A stretch of 64,000 nt of DNA from Micromonospora pallida (GCF_900090325.1 NZ_FMHW01000002.1:6077001-6141000); one strand, 5' to 3'; counted from the stretch's first letter, positions 41,418 to 49,741 are shown. Program-made: numbers and translations. Notes: a model not told the origin generated them from the letters alone.

Positions 41418-42278
41418 CCGCCCCTGCGCCCCGGGCGACGGCGACGGCAGTCCTCGCGGGAGACGGGAGCGCCGGCGGTGCGGGGTCGTCCCCCGCCTCG
41501 CCGGCGCCTCCTCCCGACGGACGCGCCGTGGCGCCGCCGTCCGCGCGGCGTCAGTGACGACCGCCGCTGGGGCTGGTGGTGCCCCCATCGCCCGGCTGAC
41601 GTCGTCGGCCGGACGACCGGAGACGTCCCGGGCGCCCTCGGCCACCGACGGCACCCTGTCGGTCGGGGTGACCGGCTTCGCGGCCGGGGTACCGCCGGCA
41701 CCGGACACCGCCGAGCTGCCAGCCCCGGTCATCCCGCCGCTCGACGTCCGGCCGTTGGCCGTGGTCGAACCGTTGGCCGTAGCCGTACGCACCTCGAAGG
41801 TCTCCACCTCGTCGCGCATCGGCTCCAGGTTGCCGCTCGGGTCGTACTCGGCCCACTCCTGCCGGTCCCGGCGGCGCCGCATCGCCATCGCGCCGGCCAA
41901 CCCGGCCACCGCCCCCGCCGCGAGTAAACCGGTCATTATCCCGCCGCGCCGACGGGCCTTCTTCTTCTGCTTGGCCATCCGCATGTTCTTCGCCTTCGCC
42001 TTCCGGGCCATGGTGCCGGCCTGTGCCGCACCGCCACGGGCGGCCACGGCCAGCGGGGCGAGAGTGGCGACCGTCGAGCCCCAGCCGCGGGCGGCGGAGT
42101 CACGGACCAGCACCACGCGTGGTGCCACCGCAGCCCGGGCCGTCTGTACGCGAGGGCCGACGGACTGGCCGACGCCCCGGGACGCGTACGTGGCCGCCTG
42201 CATCAGGTGACCGACGCCCCGGTCGAGCTCGGCCCTGGCCAGCTGTCCCTGGGACTTGCGTCGCCCGATTCCAAACAC
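41418..42278 (-). CDS. basic membrane-anchored hypothetical protein (DUF5324-like layout), 3' end uncertain
   Basis: From the GTG at 42278 (GGAGGTGG just upstream) the protein starts FGIGRRKSQGQLARAELDRG, with a helical Ala/Arg/Val-rich N-terminal half (VGHLMQAATYASRGVGQSVG). A basic stretch (MARKAKAKNMRMAKQKKKAR) precedes one membrane helix (GGIMTGLLAAGAVAGLAGAM), then RQEWAEYDPSGNLEP and a Thr/Ser/Gly-rich low-complexity tail. The layout recalls the DUF5324 type of streptomycetes. No in-frame stop occurs before the corA gene is reached: the frame stays open to 40038 through the whole antisense of corA. The true stop is unclear; a frameshift that would allow the stop at 41551 is possible. 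Confidence 0.45.
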
Positions 42279-42395
42279 GGTCCCACCTCCTGGGAGTTGT
42301 TCCTTCGTCATCCTCCACCTTCGGATGCCTCCGCACTGCCAGATCGGGCACATGGGAGGATCCGCATGGAAGTGACCGACAAGTGAGGAGTACCC

Positions 42396-42926
42396 GTGGC
42401 CGAGGCTGTCTACGCCACCTTGCACACCAACCATGGCCCGATCCGGCTGGAGCTCTTCTCCAACCACGCCCCGAAGACCGTCCGCAACTTCGTGGAGCTG
42501 GCCGAGGGCACCCAGGAGTACACCGACCCGCGCACCGGCCAGCCGGGCAGCGGGCCGTACTACGACGGCACCATCTCGCACCGGGTGATCAGCGGCTTCA
42601 TGATCCAGATGGGCGACCCGACCGGCACCGGTCGCGGCGGTCCGGGCTACAAGTTCGCCGACGAGTTCCACCCGGACCTGCGCTTCGACCGGCCGTACCT
42701 GCTGGCGATGGCGAACGCCGGCCCCGGCACCAACGGCTCGCAGTTCTTCATCACCGTGGGCCCGACGCCGCACCTGACCAACCGGCACACCATCTTCGGC
42801 CAGGTGGCGGACGAGGACTCGGCGAAGGTCGTCGACTCGATCGCCAACACGCCGACCGGCCCGAGCGACCGTCCTCTCTCCGACGTCGTGATCGAGCGGG
42901 TCCAGATCGAGCGTTCCCCGGCCTGA
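42396..42926 (+). CDS. ppiB: peptidyl-prolyl cis-trans isomerase (cyclophilin)
   Basis: A 176-residue single-domain cyclophilin. Active-site motifs: VYATLHTNHGPIRLELF, NFVELAEGT, YYDGTISHRVISGFMIQMGDP (the catalytic Arg and Phe-Met-Gln), LAMANAGPGTNGSQFFITVGP and LTNRHTIFGQV. It speeds proline isomerisation during protein folding in the cytoplasm, with no signal peptide or membrane helix. Start is the GTG at 42396 with GAGGAG about 7 nt upstream. The short leader ORF and rhomboid gene follow on the same strand. Confidence 0.95.
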   Translation: MAEAVYATLHTNHGPIRLELFSNHAPKTVRNFVELAEGTQEYTDPRTGQPGSGPYYDGTISHRVISGFMIQMGDPTGTGRGGPGYKFADEFHPDLRFDRPYLLAMANAGPGTNGSQFFITVGPTPHLTNRHTIFGQVADEDSAKVVDSIANTPTGPSDRPLSDVVIERVQIERSPA

Positions 42927-42953
42927 CCCCCCGTACGGGGTACCTTTGCTCGC

Positions 42954-43031
42954 ATGACTGAGCGCCGGAGGCGCACGGACGCTCGGACGACTGAGCGCGG
43001 CAGGTGCGCGGACGAAAGGGCGAGACCGTGA
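42954..43031 (+). CDS. leader mini-ORF overlapping the rhomboid gene start
   Basis: A 25-codon ORF from the ATG at 42954 (MTERRRRTDARTTERGRC to its end in ERARP). It contains a 26-bp direct repeat (42956-42981 and 42988-43013, 22 of 26 identical, offset 32). Its TGA at 43029-43031 overlaps the GTG at 43028 of the rhomboid gene as GTGA, implying re-initiation coupling. It is Arg-rich, like cysteine- or arginine-rich leader peptides, but is not of a known class. It may equally be a repeat that happens to be open. Confidence 0.4.
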   Translation: MTERRRRTDARTTERGRCADERARP

Positions 43032-43935
43032 GCGAGTCCCCGCCGACCATCCCCGCCTGCTACCGGCACCCCGGTCGGGAGACCTACATCCGGTGCACCC
43101 GCTGTGACCGTCCGATCTGCCCGGAGTGCATGCGGGACGCCTCCGTGGGCCACCAGTGCCCGGAGTGCGTGAACGAGGGCCGACGTTCGGTACGACCGGC
43201 GCGCACCGCCTTCGGTGGCGGTGCCGCCGGTCGCCAGGGTTACGTGACCAAGGCCCTGATCGGGCTGAACCTGGTCATGATGCTGCTCTCCATCGCCTCC
43301 GACCGGGGCGGTGACTCGGCCGGCGGCTCCGGCTTCGGCGGGCTGTTGGGCGGCAGCACCCCGCTGACCGAGTGGGGGCGGTGCTCGGCCGGGCGCTCTT
43401 CGCGGACGGGGCCGTCCACGGGGTCGCCGAGGGCGAGTGGTATCGCTTCCTCACCGCGATGTTCCTGCACTACGGCGTGGTGCACCTGCTGCTGAACATG
43501 TGGGCACTGTGGGTGCTCGGCCGGTCGCTGGAGGCCGTCCTCGGGCCGCTGCGCTTCCTGGCGCTCTACCTGATCGCCGGCTTCGGCGGCAACGTCGCGG
43601 CGTACCTGTTCAGTGCGCCCAACGCCGCCACGGCCGGCGCCTCCACCGCCATCTTCGGTCTTTTCGCCGCGCTCTTCGTGATCATGCGTCGGCTTGGACG
43701 GGACACCTCGGCCGTGGTGCCCATCCTGGTGATCAACCTGGTCTTCACCTTCGCGGTGCCCGGCATTTCCATCGCCGGCCACCTGGGCGGCCTGGTCGCC
43801 GGGGCGCTGATGGCCCTGGTCCTGGCCTACGCCCCGCGCATGCGTCGCTCGACCTTCCAGGTCGCCGGTGGCGCGGTCATCCTGGTGGCGCTGCTCGCCC
43901 TCGTCATCCTCCGTACCGCCACCCTGCTCGGCTGA
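43028..43935 (+). pseudogene. rhomboid family intramembrane serine protease, frameshifted
   Basis: The two frames together make a full rhomboid protein of about 302 residues. Frame 1 (from GTG 43028) has a B-box-like zinc motif (ACYRHPGRETYIRCTRC, CPECMRDASVGHQCPEC) and the first membrane helix (KALIGLNLVMMLLSIAS). Frame 2, entered at about 43372-43380, carries the rest: FLTAMFLHYGVVHLLLNMWA, the catalytic Ser in GASTAIFGLF, and the His in ISIAGHLGGLVAG. The junction is a run of five G (43374-43378); six G would restore the frame. So this is either a one-base deletion, a sequencing error or -1 programmed slippage. If real, the protease is inactive without slippage. Confidence 0.8.
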
Positions 43936-44068
43936 CCCGTCCCGTAGCCGGGCCGCTCCGCTGACCTGCCTGCCAGGTCAGCGGGCCCTGCTCCCTCGCC
44001 GGGTCACCGCCCGGGGCGGTGCCACCGGCCCGTACCCCTTCCCGCAGGCGCTGGGGCATGCTGGACGG

Positions 44069-44545
44069 ATGCACCCTGAGTCGACCACCCGGCAGTGGCG
44101 GGTACCGGTGACGCTGCCGCTGGTCAAACTGGCCGGGGCGGCGTTCCTGGTGGCGCTCGGCCTGCTCTTCGCCGAGGGCGATCCGGTGCGGGTGGCCCTC
44201 GCCGGGCTCGGCGCGGCCGCGTTGGCCCTCTGGGCGGCACGTGACCTGTTGGCCCCGGTACGGCTCGCAGTGGACCCGGCCGGGCTGACCGTGGTGACCG
44301 GCTTCGCCGGTCGCCGCAGGCTCGACTGGTCGGTGGTGGAGTCCATCTCGGTGGACGACCGTCCCCGCTTCGGCCTGCGTAACCAGTTCCTGGAGATCGA
44401 TACCGGCGAGTCGCTCCACCTGCTCAGCCGGCACGACCTCGGAGCCGACCCCGCCGAGGTGGCCAGGCTCCTGCAACCCCTCCTCCCACCGTTCCCCGCG
44501 GCTGGTCGATCAAGAGATTCAGGTCAGGATCCGACTCCCCGATGA
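44069..44545 (+). CDS. PH-domain-like membrane protein
   Basis: 158 residues with two adjacent membrane helices (LVKLAGAAFLVALGLLFAEG and VALAGLGAAALALWAARDLL) and a soluble PH-like domain of about 70 residues (LAVDPAGLTVVTGFAGRRRL, WSVVESISVDDRPRFGLRN, LEIDTGESLHLLSRHDLG). Small actinobacterial proteins with this layout are common; no function is known. The last ~10 residues (SRDSGQDPTPR) are encoded within an inverted-repeat element starting at 44508, so the C-terminus may have been changed by its insertion. Start ATG at 44069. Confidence 0.7.
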   Translation: MHPESTTRQWRVPVTLPLVKLAGAAFLVALGLLFAEGDPVRVALAGLGAAALALWAARDLLAPVRLAVDPAGLTVVTGFAGRRRLDWSVVESISVDDRPRFGLRNQFLEIDTGESLHLLSRHDLGADPAEVARLLQPLLPPFPAAGRSRDSGQDPTPR

Positions 44546-44561
44546 CGCAAACCTCTTGATC
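44508..44561. repeat. inverted repeat at the end of the PH-protein gene
   Basis: GATCAAGAG at 44508-44516 is the complement of CTCTTGATC at 44553-44561. Inner sequences are partly similar. It overlaps the C-terminal codons and stop of the PH-like protein. Confidence 0.5.
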
Positions 44562-44640
44562 AACGCGGGCCGGCCGGCGGGGCAGCGGCGCGGGCAGACC
44601 GACGGGGGCGGCAGCGCGGGCGGGCCGGCGGAGGCGGGCA

Positions 44641-44682
44641 GGGGCGCGGGTGGGGCAGGGGCGGACGGGGTCGGGGTGGGGG
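44641..44682 (+). promoter_or_regulatory. G-quadruplex-forming motif upstream of the thiolase gene
   Basis: Six runs of at least four G lie within 42 nt on the plus strand (44641, 44652, 44658, 44667, 44673, 44678), matching the G4 consensus with short loops. A -10-like TAGGAT (44686-44691) follows, so the motif overlaps the -35 region of the thiolase gene at 44722. A fold here could affect transcription. Confidence 0.55.
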
Positions 44683-44721
44683 ACGTAGGATCGAGGCATC
44701 TCAGGTTACCGGGGAGTAGAT

Positions 44722-45894
44722 ATGAGTGACGCGGTTATCGTCGGCGCGGTGCGGACCCCTGTCGGCCGACGTAAGGGCAGCCTGGCCGGCGTCCACCCGG
44801 TCGACCTCTCGGCCCACGTGCTGCGGGCCCTCGCCGAGCGGACCGGCATCGACCCGGCCCATGTCGACGACGTGGTCTGGGGCTGCGTCTCCCAGGTCGG
44901 CGACCAGTCCTGGAACATCGCCCGCAACGCCGTCCTCGCTGCCGGCTGGCCCGAGTCGGTGCCCGGCACCACCCTCGACCGGCAGTGCGGGTCGAGCCAG
45001 CAGGCGCTGCACTTCGCCGCCGCCACCGTCATCTCCGGCCAGGCCGACCTGGTCGTCGCCGGCGGAGTCGAGTCGATGACCCGGGTGCCGATGGGCTCCA
45101 GCGCGGCCGGGGGCATGCCCGTCAGCGACCAGGTCCGCGAGCGCTACCGGGGGGTCGAGGGATTCGCCGACGACGAGCCCCTCCCGTTCAACCAGGGCGT
45201 CGGCGCCGAGTTGATCGCCGCACGGTGGCGCTTCTCCCGTACGCAGCTCGACGAGTTCGCGTTGGCCAGCCACGAGAAGGCCGCTGCCGCCCAGGACGCC
45301 GGGGCGTTCGACGCGGAACTGGCCCCGGTGGCGCTCGCCGACGGTGGCAAGTTCACCGCCGACGAGGGCATCCGACGGGACACCACGCTGGAGAAGCTCG
45401 GCGAGCTGAAGACCCCGTTCCGTGCCGACGGCGTGGTGACCGCTGGGTCCGCCTCGCAGATCTCCGACGGCGCGGCGGCGCTCGCCGTCACCACCTCCGA
45501 GTGGGCCAGCCGGCACGGCCTGCGCCCGCTGGCCCGCGTGCACACCGCTGTCGTCGCCGCGGACGACCCGGTCACCATGCTCACCGCCCCCATACCGGCC
45601 ACCGCGAAGGCGCTGCGCCGCGCGGGGCTGGGCATCGAGGAGATCGGGGTGTACGAGGTGAACGAGGCGTTCGCCCCGGTGCCCCTGGCCTGGCTGGCGG
45701 AGACCGAGGCCGACCCGGAGCGGCTGAACCCGCGCGGCGGGGCGATCGCTCTCGGGCACCCGCTCGGCGGGTCCGGTGCCCGGATCATGACCACGATGCT
45801 CCAGCACATGCGGGACAACGGCATCCGTTACGGCCTCCAGACCATGTGCGAGGGCGGCGGCATGGCCAACGCCACCATCGTCGAGTTGCTGTAG
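44722..45894 (+). CDS. acetyl-CoA acetyltransferase family thiolase
   Basis: A 390-residue thiolase. The nucleophilic Cys is in TTLDRQCGSSQQALHFAA near residue 90, and the conserved residues VVAGGVESMTRVPMG, GVYEVNEAFAPVPLAWL (catalytic His/Asn region), NPRGGAIALGHPLGGSGAR and the second active-site Cys in QTMCEGGGMANA are all present. Such enzymes either condense acetyl-CoA units or cleave 3-ketoacyl-CoA; the direction cannot be fixed. GGGGAG lies about 6 nt upstream of the ATG at 44722. No partner fatty-acid genes are adjacent. A hairpin at 45965-45998 follows. Confidence 0.93.
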   Translation: MSDAVIVGAVRTPVGRRKGSLAGVHPVDLSAHVLRALAERTGIDPAHVDDVVWGCVSQVGDQSWNIARNAVLAAGWPESVPGTTLDRQCGSSQQALHFAAATVISGQADLVVAGGVESMTRVPMGSSAAGGMPVSDQVRERYRGVEGFADDEPLPFNQGVGAELIAARWRFSRTQLDEFALASHEKAAAAQDAGAFDAELAPVALADGGKFTADEGIRRDTTLEKLGELKTPFRADGVVTAGSASQISDGAAALAVTTSEWASRHGLRPLARVHTAVVAADDPVTMLTAPIPATAKALRRAGLGIEEIGVYEVNEAFAPVPLAWLAETEADPERLNPRGGAIALGHPLGGSGARIMTTMLQHMRDNGIRYGLQTMCEGGGMANATIVELL

Positions 45895-45964
45895 AGAGGC
45901 AGCCGAGTCGCGGTAGGCGAGACGTCGGCCCAGGTGGCGGGCCCGGTGTCGGACAGCCGGTGCG

Positions 45965-45998
45965 CCGGCGGGCTCCGTGGAATTTCCGGAGCCGCCGG
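45965..45998 (+). terminator. hairpin terminator after the thiolase
   Basis: Arms CCGGCGGGCTCCG (45965-45977) and CGGAGCCGCCGG (45987-45998), 12 paired bases with one bulge. Confidence 0.55.
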
Positions 45999-46016
45999 TG
46001 CGTCGTTGGGCAGGGC

Positions 46017-46511
46017 ATGGACGTCTTCGACCGAACGTTCCTACCCGCCGCCGCCGAGACCGGGCTCGCCGTACAGACAATCAGCCGGCACATGCCGGTC
46101 TTCCGCCGTTGCGTCCGGGCCGACGACCCGACGATCCTGGTCACCCGCTGCACCCGCCCGGACCGCCCGGTCTCCGGGGAGCACCTGCTCCTGATGACCT
46201 ACCAGCGGCTGGTGGTCACCCGGCAGAGCCCACTGTTGCACCGGCTCCACCTGCACCTGAACACCGAACTGCGATACCTGAGCAACGTCACCTGGAATCC
46301 CGACCCCCGCCTTCAGCGGGTGGAGCTGGCCGTCACCGTGATCGACGGGGTGCGGGAACGCTTCCTGATCCGGACGGAGTCGCCGAAGCAGGTATGGCAG
46401 GTCGACACCCTGATCGACCACGCCTTCCGGTCCCGATTGCGGCTGCCCCGAGCGGTCACCGACACCGGTAGACCCGTCAGCCCCCTCCGGCGTTCCACCG
46501 GAAGGAGCTGA
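46017..46511 (+). CDS. conserved hypothetical protein
   Basis: About 164 residues with no recognised family. The composition is regular: strands and helices such as GLAVQTISRHMPVFRRCVRA, ILVTRCTRPDRPVSGEHLLL, RLVVTRQSPLLHRLHLHLNT, YLSNVTWNPDPRLQRVELAV and VWQVDTLIDHAFRSRLRL. The beta-strand order and the terminal helix faintly resemble a bacterial PH domain, but this is not assigned. No signal or membrane segment. Upstream GGGCAGGGC gives a poor ribosome site before the ATG at 46017. Codon use is native. Precedes the two-component operon. Confidence 0.6.
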   Translation: MDVFDRTFLPAAAETGLAVQTISRHMPVFRRCVRADDPTILVTRCTRPDRPVSGEHLLLMTYQRLVVTRQSPLLHRLHLHLNTELRYLSNVTWNPDPRLQRVELAVTVIDGVRERFLIRTESPKQVWQVDTLIDHAFRSRLRLPRAVTDTGRPVSPLRRSTGRS

Positions 46512-46608
46512 CCCCCGGGTCCGGCTCTGCCACCGGTCGGTGAGTCCTTACCGAACCCAAACACGGACCTGCCGTGTTCCACACCGGCCAGTCAGGAATC
46601 ATGACCCG

Positions 46609-47304
46609 GTGAGCGTAGACGGAGCGCACCATCGTGGACTCGTCCTCGTGGTCGAGGACGAACCGGCCATCGCCGACCTGGTCCGGCTCTACCTGGCCCG
46701 CGACGGGTTCGGTGTCCACGTCGAACGGGACGGCCCGACCGGGCTGGCCGCCGCCCGCCGGCTCCGGCCGGTCGCCTGCGTGCTGGACATCGCGTTGCCC
46801 GGCATGGCCGGCACCGAGGTCTGCCGTCGGCTGCGGGAGGCCGGCGACTGGACCCCGGTCATCTTCCTCACCGCCCGCGACGACGAGGTGGACCGGATTC
46901 TCGGCCTCGAGCTGGGGGCCGACGACTACGTGACCAAACCGTTCAGCCCGCGCGAGCTGGTCGCCCGGGTACGGGCGGTACTGCGCCGGGCGGCCGGGGT
47001 CCCGGACGGGGCGGACCGGCCCCGCCGGGTCGGCACGGTCACCCTCGACCCGGCCCGGCGCACGGTCACCGTCTCCGGTGCGCCGGTCCAGCTCACCTCG
47101 ACCGAGTTCGACCTGCTCGCCCATCTGATGGCCCGCCCCGGCCGGGTCTTCACCCGCGAGGAACTGCTCGCCGGGGTCTGGGGTTACGCGGCGCACGCCG
47201 GCACCCGGACGGTCGACGTGCACGTGGCGCAGGTACGGGCCAAGCTCGGCGCCGCCAGCGTGATCCGTACCCACCGGGGCGTCGGGTACGCCGCCGATGG
47301 CTGA
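46609..47304 (+). CDS. OmpR-family response regulator
   Basis: About 231 residues. The receiver domain (about 1-120) has LVLVVEDEPAIADLVRLYLA, the phosphoacceptor Asp in ACVLDIALPGMAGTEVCR, and switch residues FLTARDDEVDRIL and ADDYVTKPF. A winged-helix Trans_reg_C domain follows (about 130-230): VQLTSTEFDLLAHLMARPGR, VFTREELLAGVWGYAAHAGT and VHVAQVRAKLGAASVIRTHR. The GTG at 46609 is chosen; it is followed 8 nt into overlap by the kinase gene at 47297. This pair with the lipoprotein at 48928 is a TCS likely sensing envelope stress. Confidence 0.93.
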   Translation: MSVDGAHHRGLVLVVEDEPAIADLVRLYLARDGFGVHVERDGPTGLAAARRLRPVACVLDIALPGMAGTEVCRRLREAGDWTPVIFLTARDDEVDRILGLELGADDYVTKPFSPRELVARVRAVLRRAAGVPDGADRPRRVGTVTLDPARRTVTVSGAPVQLTSTEFDLLAHLMARPGRVFTREELLAGVWGYAAHAGTRTVDVHVAQVRAKLGAASVIRTHRGVGYAADG

Positions 47305-48805
47305 CCAATCCGCCGACCAGCCGAACCCGGCCGTCGGTGTCCCGCCGTCCGGGGCGGCGCGACTTGAGCAGCCGACAATGGCGTTGCCGCTGGTGGGGAC
47401 GCGGCCGGTCACACCCGTACGGTCCCGTTTCGGCCGTACGCTGACCGCCCGCGCGGTGCTGGTGACCTGCGCGGTGGCGTTGGTCTCGGTGCTCGGCACG
47501 ACGGTCGTGGCGGTGCCGCTGGCGATCCGCACAGCCGAGCGGCAGGCACAGGACGCGTTGGCCGCCCAGGCCCGGCTCACTGCCGAGATGCTCCGGGTCC
47601 GGCTGAACCGGGGACGCCCCGCCGACGAGGACCGCCTGCTCCGGCTGCTGCGCAACCAGGACATCGAGGCGTACCTGGTGGAGGGCGGGACGGTCGACCG
47701 GCCGGGCCTGCCGCCGCAGGTGGTCGAGCGAATCGCCACCGGTCGCAACGTCTCCGGTCGACGGTTGGTGGACGGCCGGCCGGTGCTGGTCGAGGGGCGC
47801 GCCCTGCCCGGCGGGAACGGTGTGGTGCTGACCCGGCCCCGGACCACCGGGCTCTGGCGGCAGGTGGTCCCGAGCATCTGGCTGCCGCTGCTCGCCGGGC
47901 TCGCCGCCGGGGTGGCTGCCGGATCGCTGCTCGCCCGGCGGCTGGCCCGGCCGATCCGGCAGGCGGCCACCGCCGCCACCCGGCTCAGCGCCGGGGACCG
48001 GGCGGTCCGGGTGCCGGTCGAACCGCCGAACGAGGTCGCCGAGCTGGCATCCGCGCTGAACGGGCTGGCCGCCGCGCTCGCCACCAGCGAAGGCCGACAG
48101 CGGGAGTTCCTGCTGTCCGTCTCGCACGAGCTGCGCACGCCGCTGACCGCCGTCCGGGGGTACGCCGAGGCACTCGCCGACGGCGTCCTCGGCCCGGCCG
48201 AGGCGGCCCAGACCGGGCGGACCGTGCTCGCCGAGGCCGAACATCTCGACCGGCTGGTCAGTGACCTGCTCGCGCTGGCCCGCCTGGAGGCCGCCGACTT
48301 CGCCCTCGACCCGGTACCGGTCGACCTCGCCGAACTCGTCACCGCGGCGGCCCGTACCTGGTCGGGCCGGTGCGCGGCGGCGGGGCTGGAGTTCCGCGCC
48401 GAGGTGCCGGAGCAGCCGGTGCCCGCGTACACCGACCCGGGCCGGATCCGACAGGTGGTCGACGGGCTGCTGGAGAACGCGCTGCGGGTCGTACCGCCGG
48501 GGGCGCCGGTGGTGCTCGCGGTCCGGCCGGCCGGACCGGGCCCGGCGGCCGGCGGGATCGTGGAGGTCCGGGACGGCGGGCCCGGCTTCACCGACGACGA
48601 CCTGGCGGTGGCGTTCGAGCGCGGGGCCCTGCACCAGCGTTACCGGGGTATCCGGAAGGTCGGCAGCGGGCTGGGGCTGGCGCTCGCCGCCGGGCTGGTC
48701 CGGCGACTCGGCGGGACGATCACCCCCGGGCACGCCCCGGAGGGCGGGGCGGTCTTCACCGTCCTGCTGCCGCCGGATCCTTACCGGACCCGAACATCGG
48801 CCTGA
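47297..48805 (+). CDS. BaeS/EnvZ-like sensor histidine kinase
   Basis: A 502-residue membrane kinase. Helix 1 lies at about residues 52-75 (AVLVTCAVALVSVLGTTVVA). A periplasmic-type region follows, then a second helix at about 195-215 (SIWLPLLAGLAAGVAAGSLL), with HAMP-like RRLARPIRQAATAATRLSAG. The kinase core has SVSHELRTPLTAVRGYAEAL, DGLLENALRVVPPGAPV (N box), EVRDGGPGFTDDDLAVAF and GSGLGLALAAGLVRRLGG. It overlaps the regulator gene by 8 nt and is translated with it. The DNA after it contains a short direct repeat before the next gene. Confidence 0.93.
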   Translation: MADQSADQPNPAVGVPPSGAARLEQPTMALPLVGTRPVTPVRSRFGRTLTARAVLVTCAVALVSVLGTTVVAVPLAIRTAERQAQDALAAQARLTAEMLRVRLNRGRPADEDRLLRLLRNQDIEAYLVEGGTVDRPGLPPQVVERIATGRNVSGRRLVDGRPVLVEGRALPGGNGVVLTRPRTTGLWRQVVPSIWLPLLAGLAAGVAAGSLLARRLARPIRQAATAATRLSAGDRAVRVPVEPPNEVAELASALNGLAAALATSEGRQREFLLSVSHELRTPLTAVRGYAEALADGVLGPAEAAQTGRTVLAEAEHLDRLVSDLLALARLEAADFALDPVPVDLAELVTAAARTWSGRCAAAGLEFRAEVPEQPVPAYTDPGRIRQVVDGLLENALRVVPPGAPVVLAVRPAGPGPAAGGIVEVRDGGPGFTDDDLAVAFERGALHQRYRGIRKVGSGLGLALAAGLVRRLGGTITPGHAPEGGAVFTVLLPPDPYRTRTSA

Positions 48806-48840
48806 CGGTCCGCTCGCCGGGCCGGGGGACGCTGGGCTTC

Positions 48841-48917
48841 CACGAACGAGTCGGCCCGGGAGATGCTGAGCTCCCACGAACGAGTCGGCCCGGGGAGCCT
48901 GGGCTCCCACGAACGAG
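48841..48917. repeat. 33-34-bp direct repeat before a lipoprotein gene
   Basis: Units begin CACGAACGAG at 48841, 48875 and 48908; the first two continue TCGGCCCGGG. The last one runs into the ribosome site (GAGAGGAAGG) of the gene starting at 48928. Confidence 0.75.
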
Positions 48918-48927
48918 AGGAAGGTCG

Positions 48928-49563
48928 ATGCCACGCTGGGGAATCACCACCGCCACGCTGCTGACGGCGGCCGCGCTCGGGCTGACCGGTTGCGGCCCGA
49001 CCGACGCCCGGACCGCCGACGGCGGGACGGCGGGCGGCACGGTCACCGACACGATCGACGTGATCGCCGGACTCGGCCCCGAGGGGCAGGCGCTCGCCGC
49101 GCTGGGCCTGGATACCGATGACCTGGACGTCGACGTCGAGCCGATGGCCGCACCCGCCCCGTCCCCGTCGGCCGCGCCCGAGGGTTCCACCGCCCCGGAG
49201 CGGGCCGGGGACCGGCCACGCCGCGAACGGGCCGAGCAGTGGCGGAAGAAGCGGCCTGCCCGGGTGCTGCTGCGCAAGGGCACCCTGCACGGCGAGGCGG
49301 TCGTGCGGACCAAGGACGGCGGTACGAAGACCGTGCTCGTCCAGCGTGGCGAGGTCACCGCGATCGACGGCGACTCGATGACCGTGAAGTCCACCGACGG
49401 CTTCACCATGACCTGGCGGTTCGGCGACGACCTGCGGGTGGTGGAGCGGCGCAGCACGGTGCAGCCGGAGCAGGTGAAGGTCGGCAGCAAGGTCGGCGTC
49501 GCCGGGACGAAGGACGGCGACGCGGGCGTTGCCCGCCTGGTCGTCGTACCCCGGGCGAAGTGA
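48928..49563 (+). CDS. secreted lipoprotein with DUF5666-like domain
   Basis: About 211 residues. Signal peptide TATLLTAAALGLTGCGPTDA with lipobox LTGC. Residues about 30-95 are Pro/Ala/Ser/Gly-rich and probably disordered. The C-terminal domain (about 105-211) has KGTLHGEAVVRTKDGGTKTV, LVQRGEVTAIDGDSMTVKST, FTMTWRFGDDLRVVERRSTV and VKVGSKVGVAGTKDG. This alternating GxVxxxxG pattern fits a small beta-barrel of the DUF5666 type, which has no known function. It follows the TCS genes and may be their target. AGAGGAAGG lies 5 nt before the ATG. Confidence 0.8.
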   Translation: MPRWGITTATLLTAAALGLTGCGPTDARTADGGTAGGTVTDTIDVIAGLGPEGQALAALGLDTDDLDVDVEPMAAPAPSPSAAPEGSTAPERAGDRPRRERAEQWRKKRPARVLLRKGTLHGEAVVRTKDGGTKTVLVQRGEVTAIDGDSMTVKSTDGFTMTWRFGDDLRVVERRSTVQPEQVKVGSKVGVAGTKDGDAGVARLVVVPRAK

Positions 49564-49741
49564 TCACGGTTCTCCCGCCCGGCACGGTCTCCCGCCGGCG
49601 GGCGGGAGACCGGCGAACCGGTGTCGGGCCTGCTTGACCAGCCTGTCAATGCGGGATGGAGCGTGTCGGCGGCGACCGCCGCCGCGCTGACCTGTCAGGC
49701 TAGGCTAGGCCCGACACACCGTCGCCACCGTGGAGAATCCC

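Noticed and set aside
40038..42278. A 746-codon open frame on the minus strand across corA
   Set aside because: Most of it is antisense to a clear CorA protein; only the 42278-proximal part has protein-like sequence and a ribosome site.
48841..48917. The tandem units as a CRISPR array
   Set aside because: Only 2.6 units without spacers of constant length; no cas genes. No CRISPR array was found anywhere in the window.
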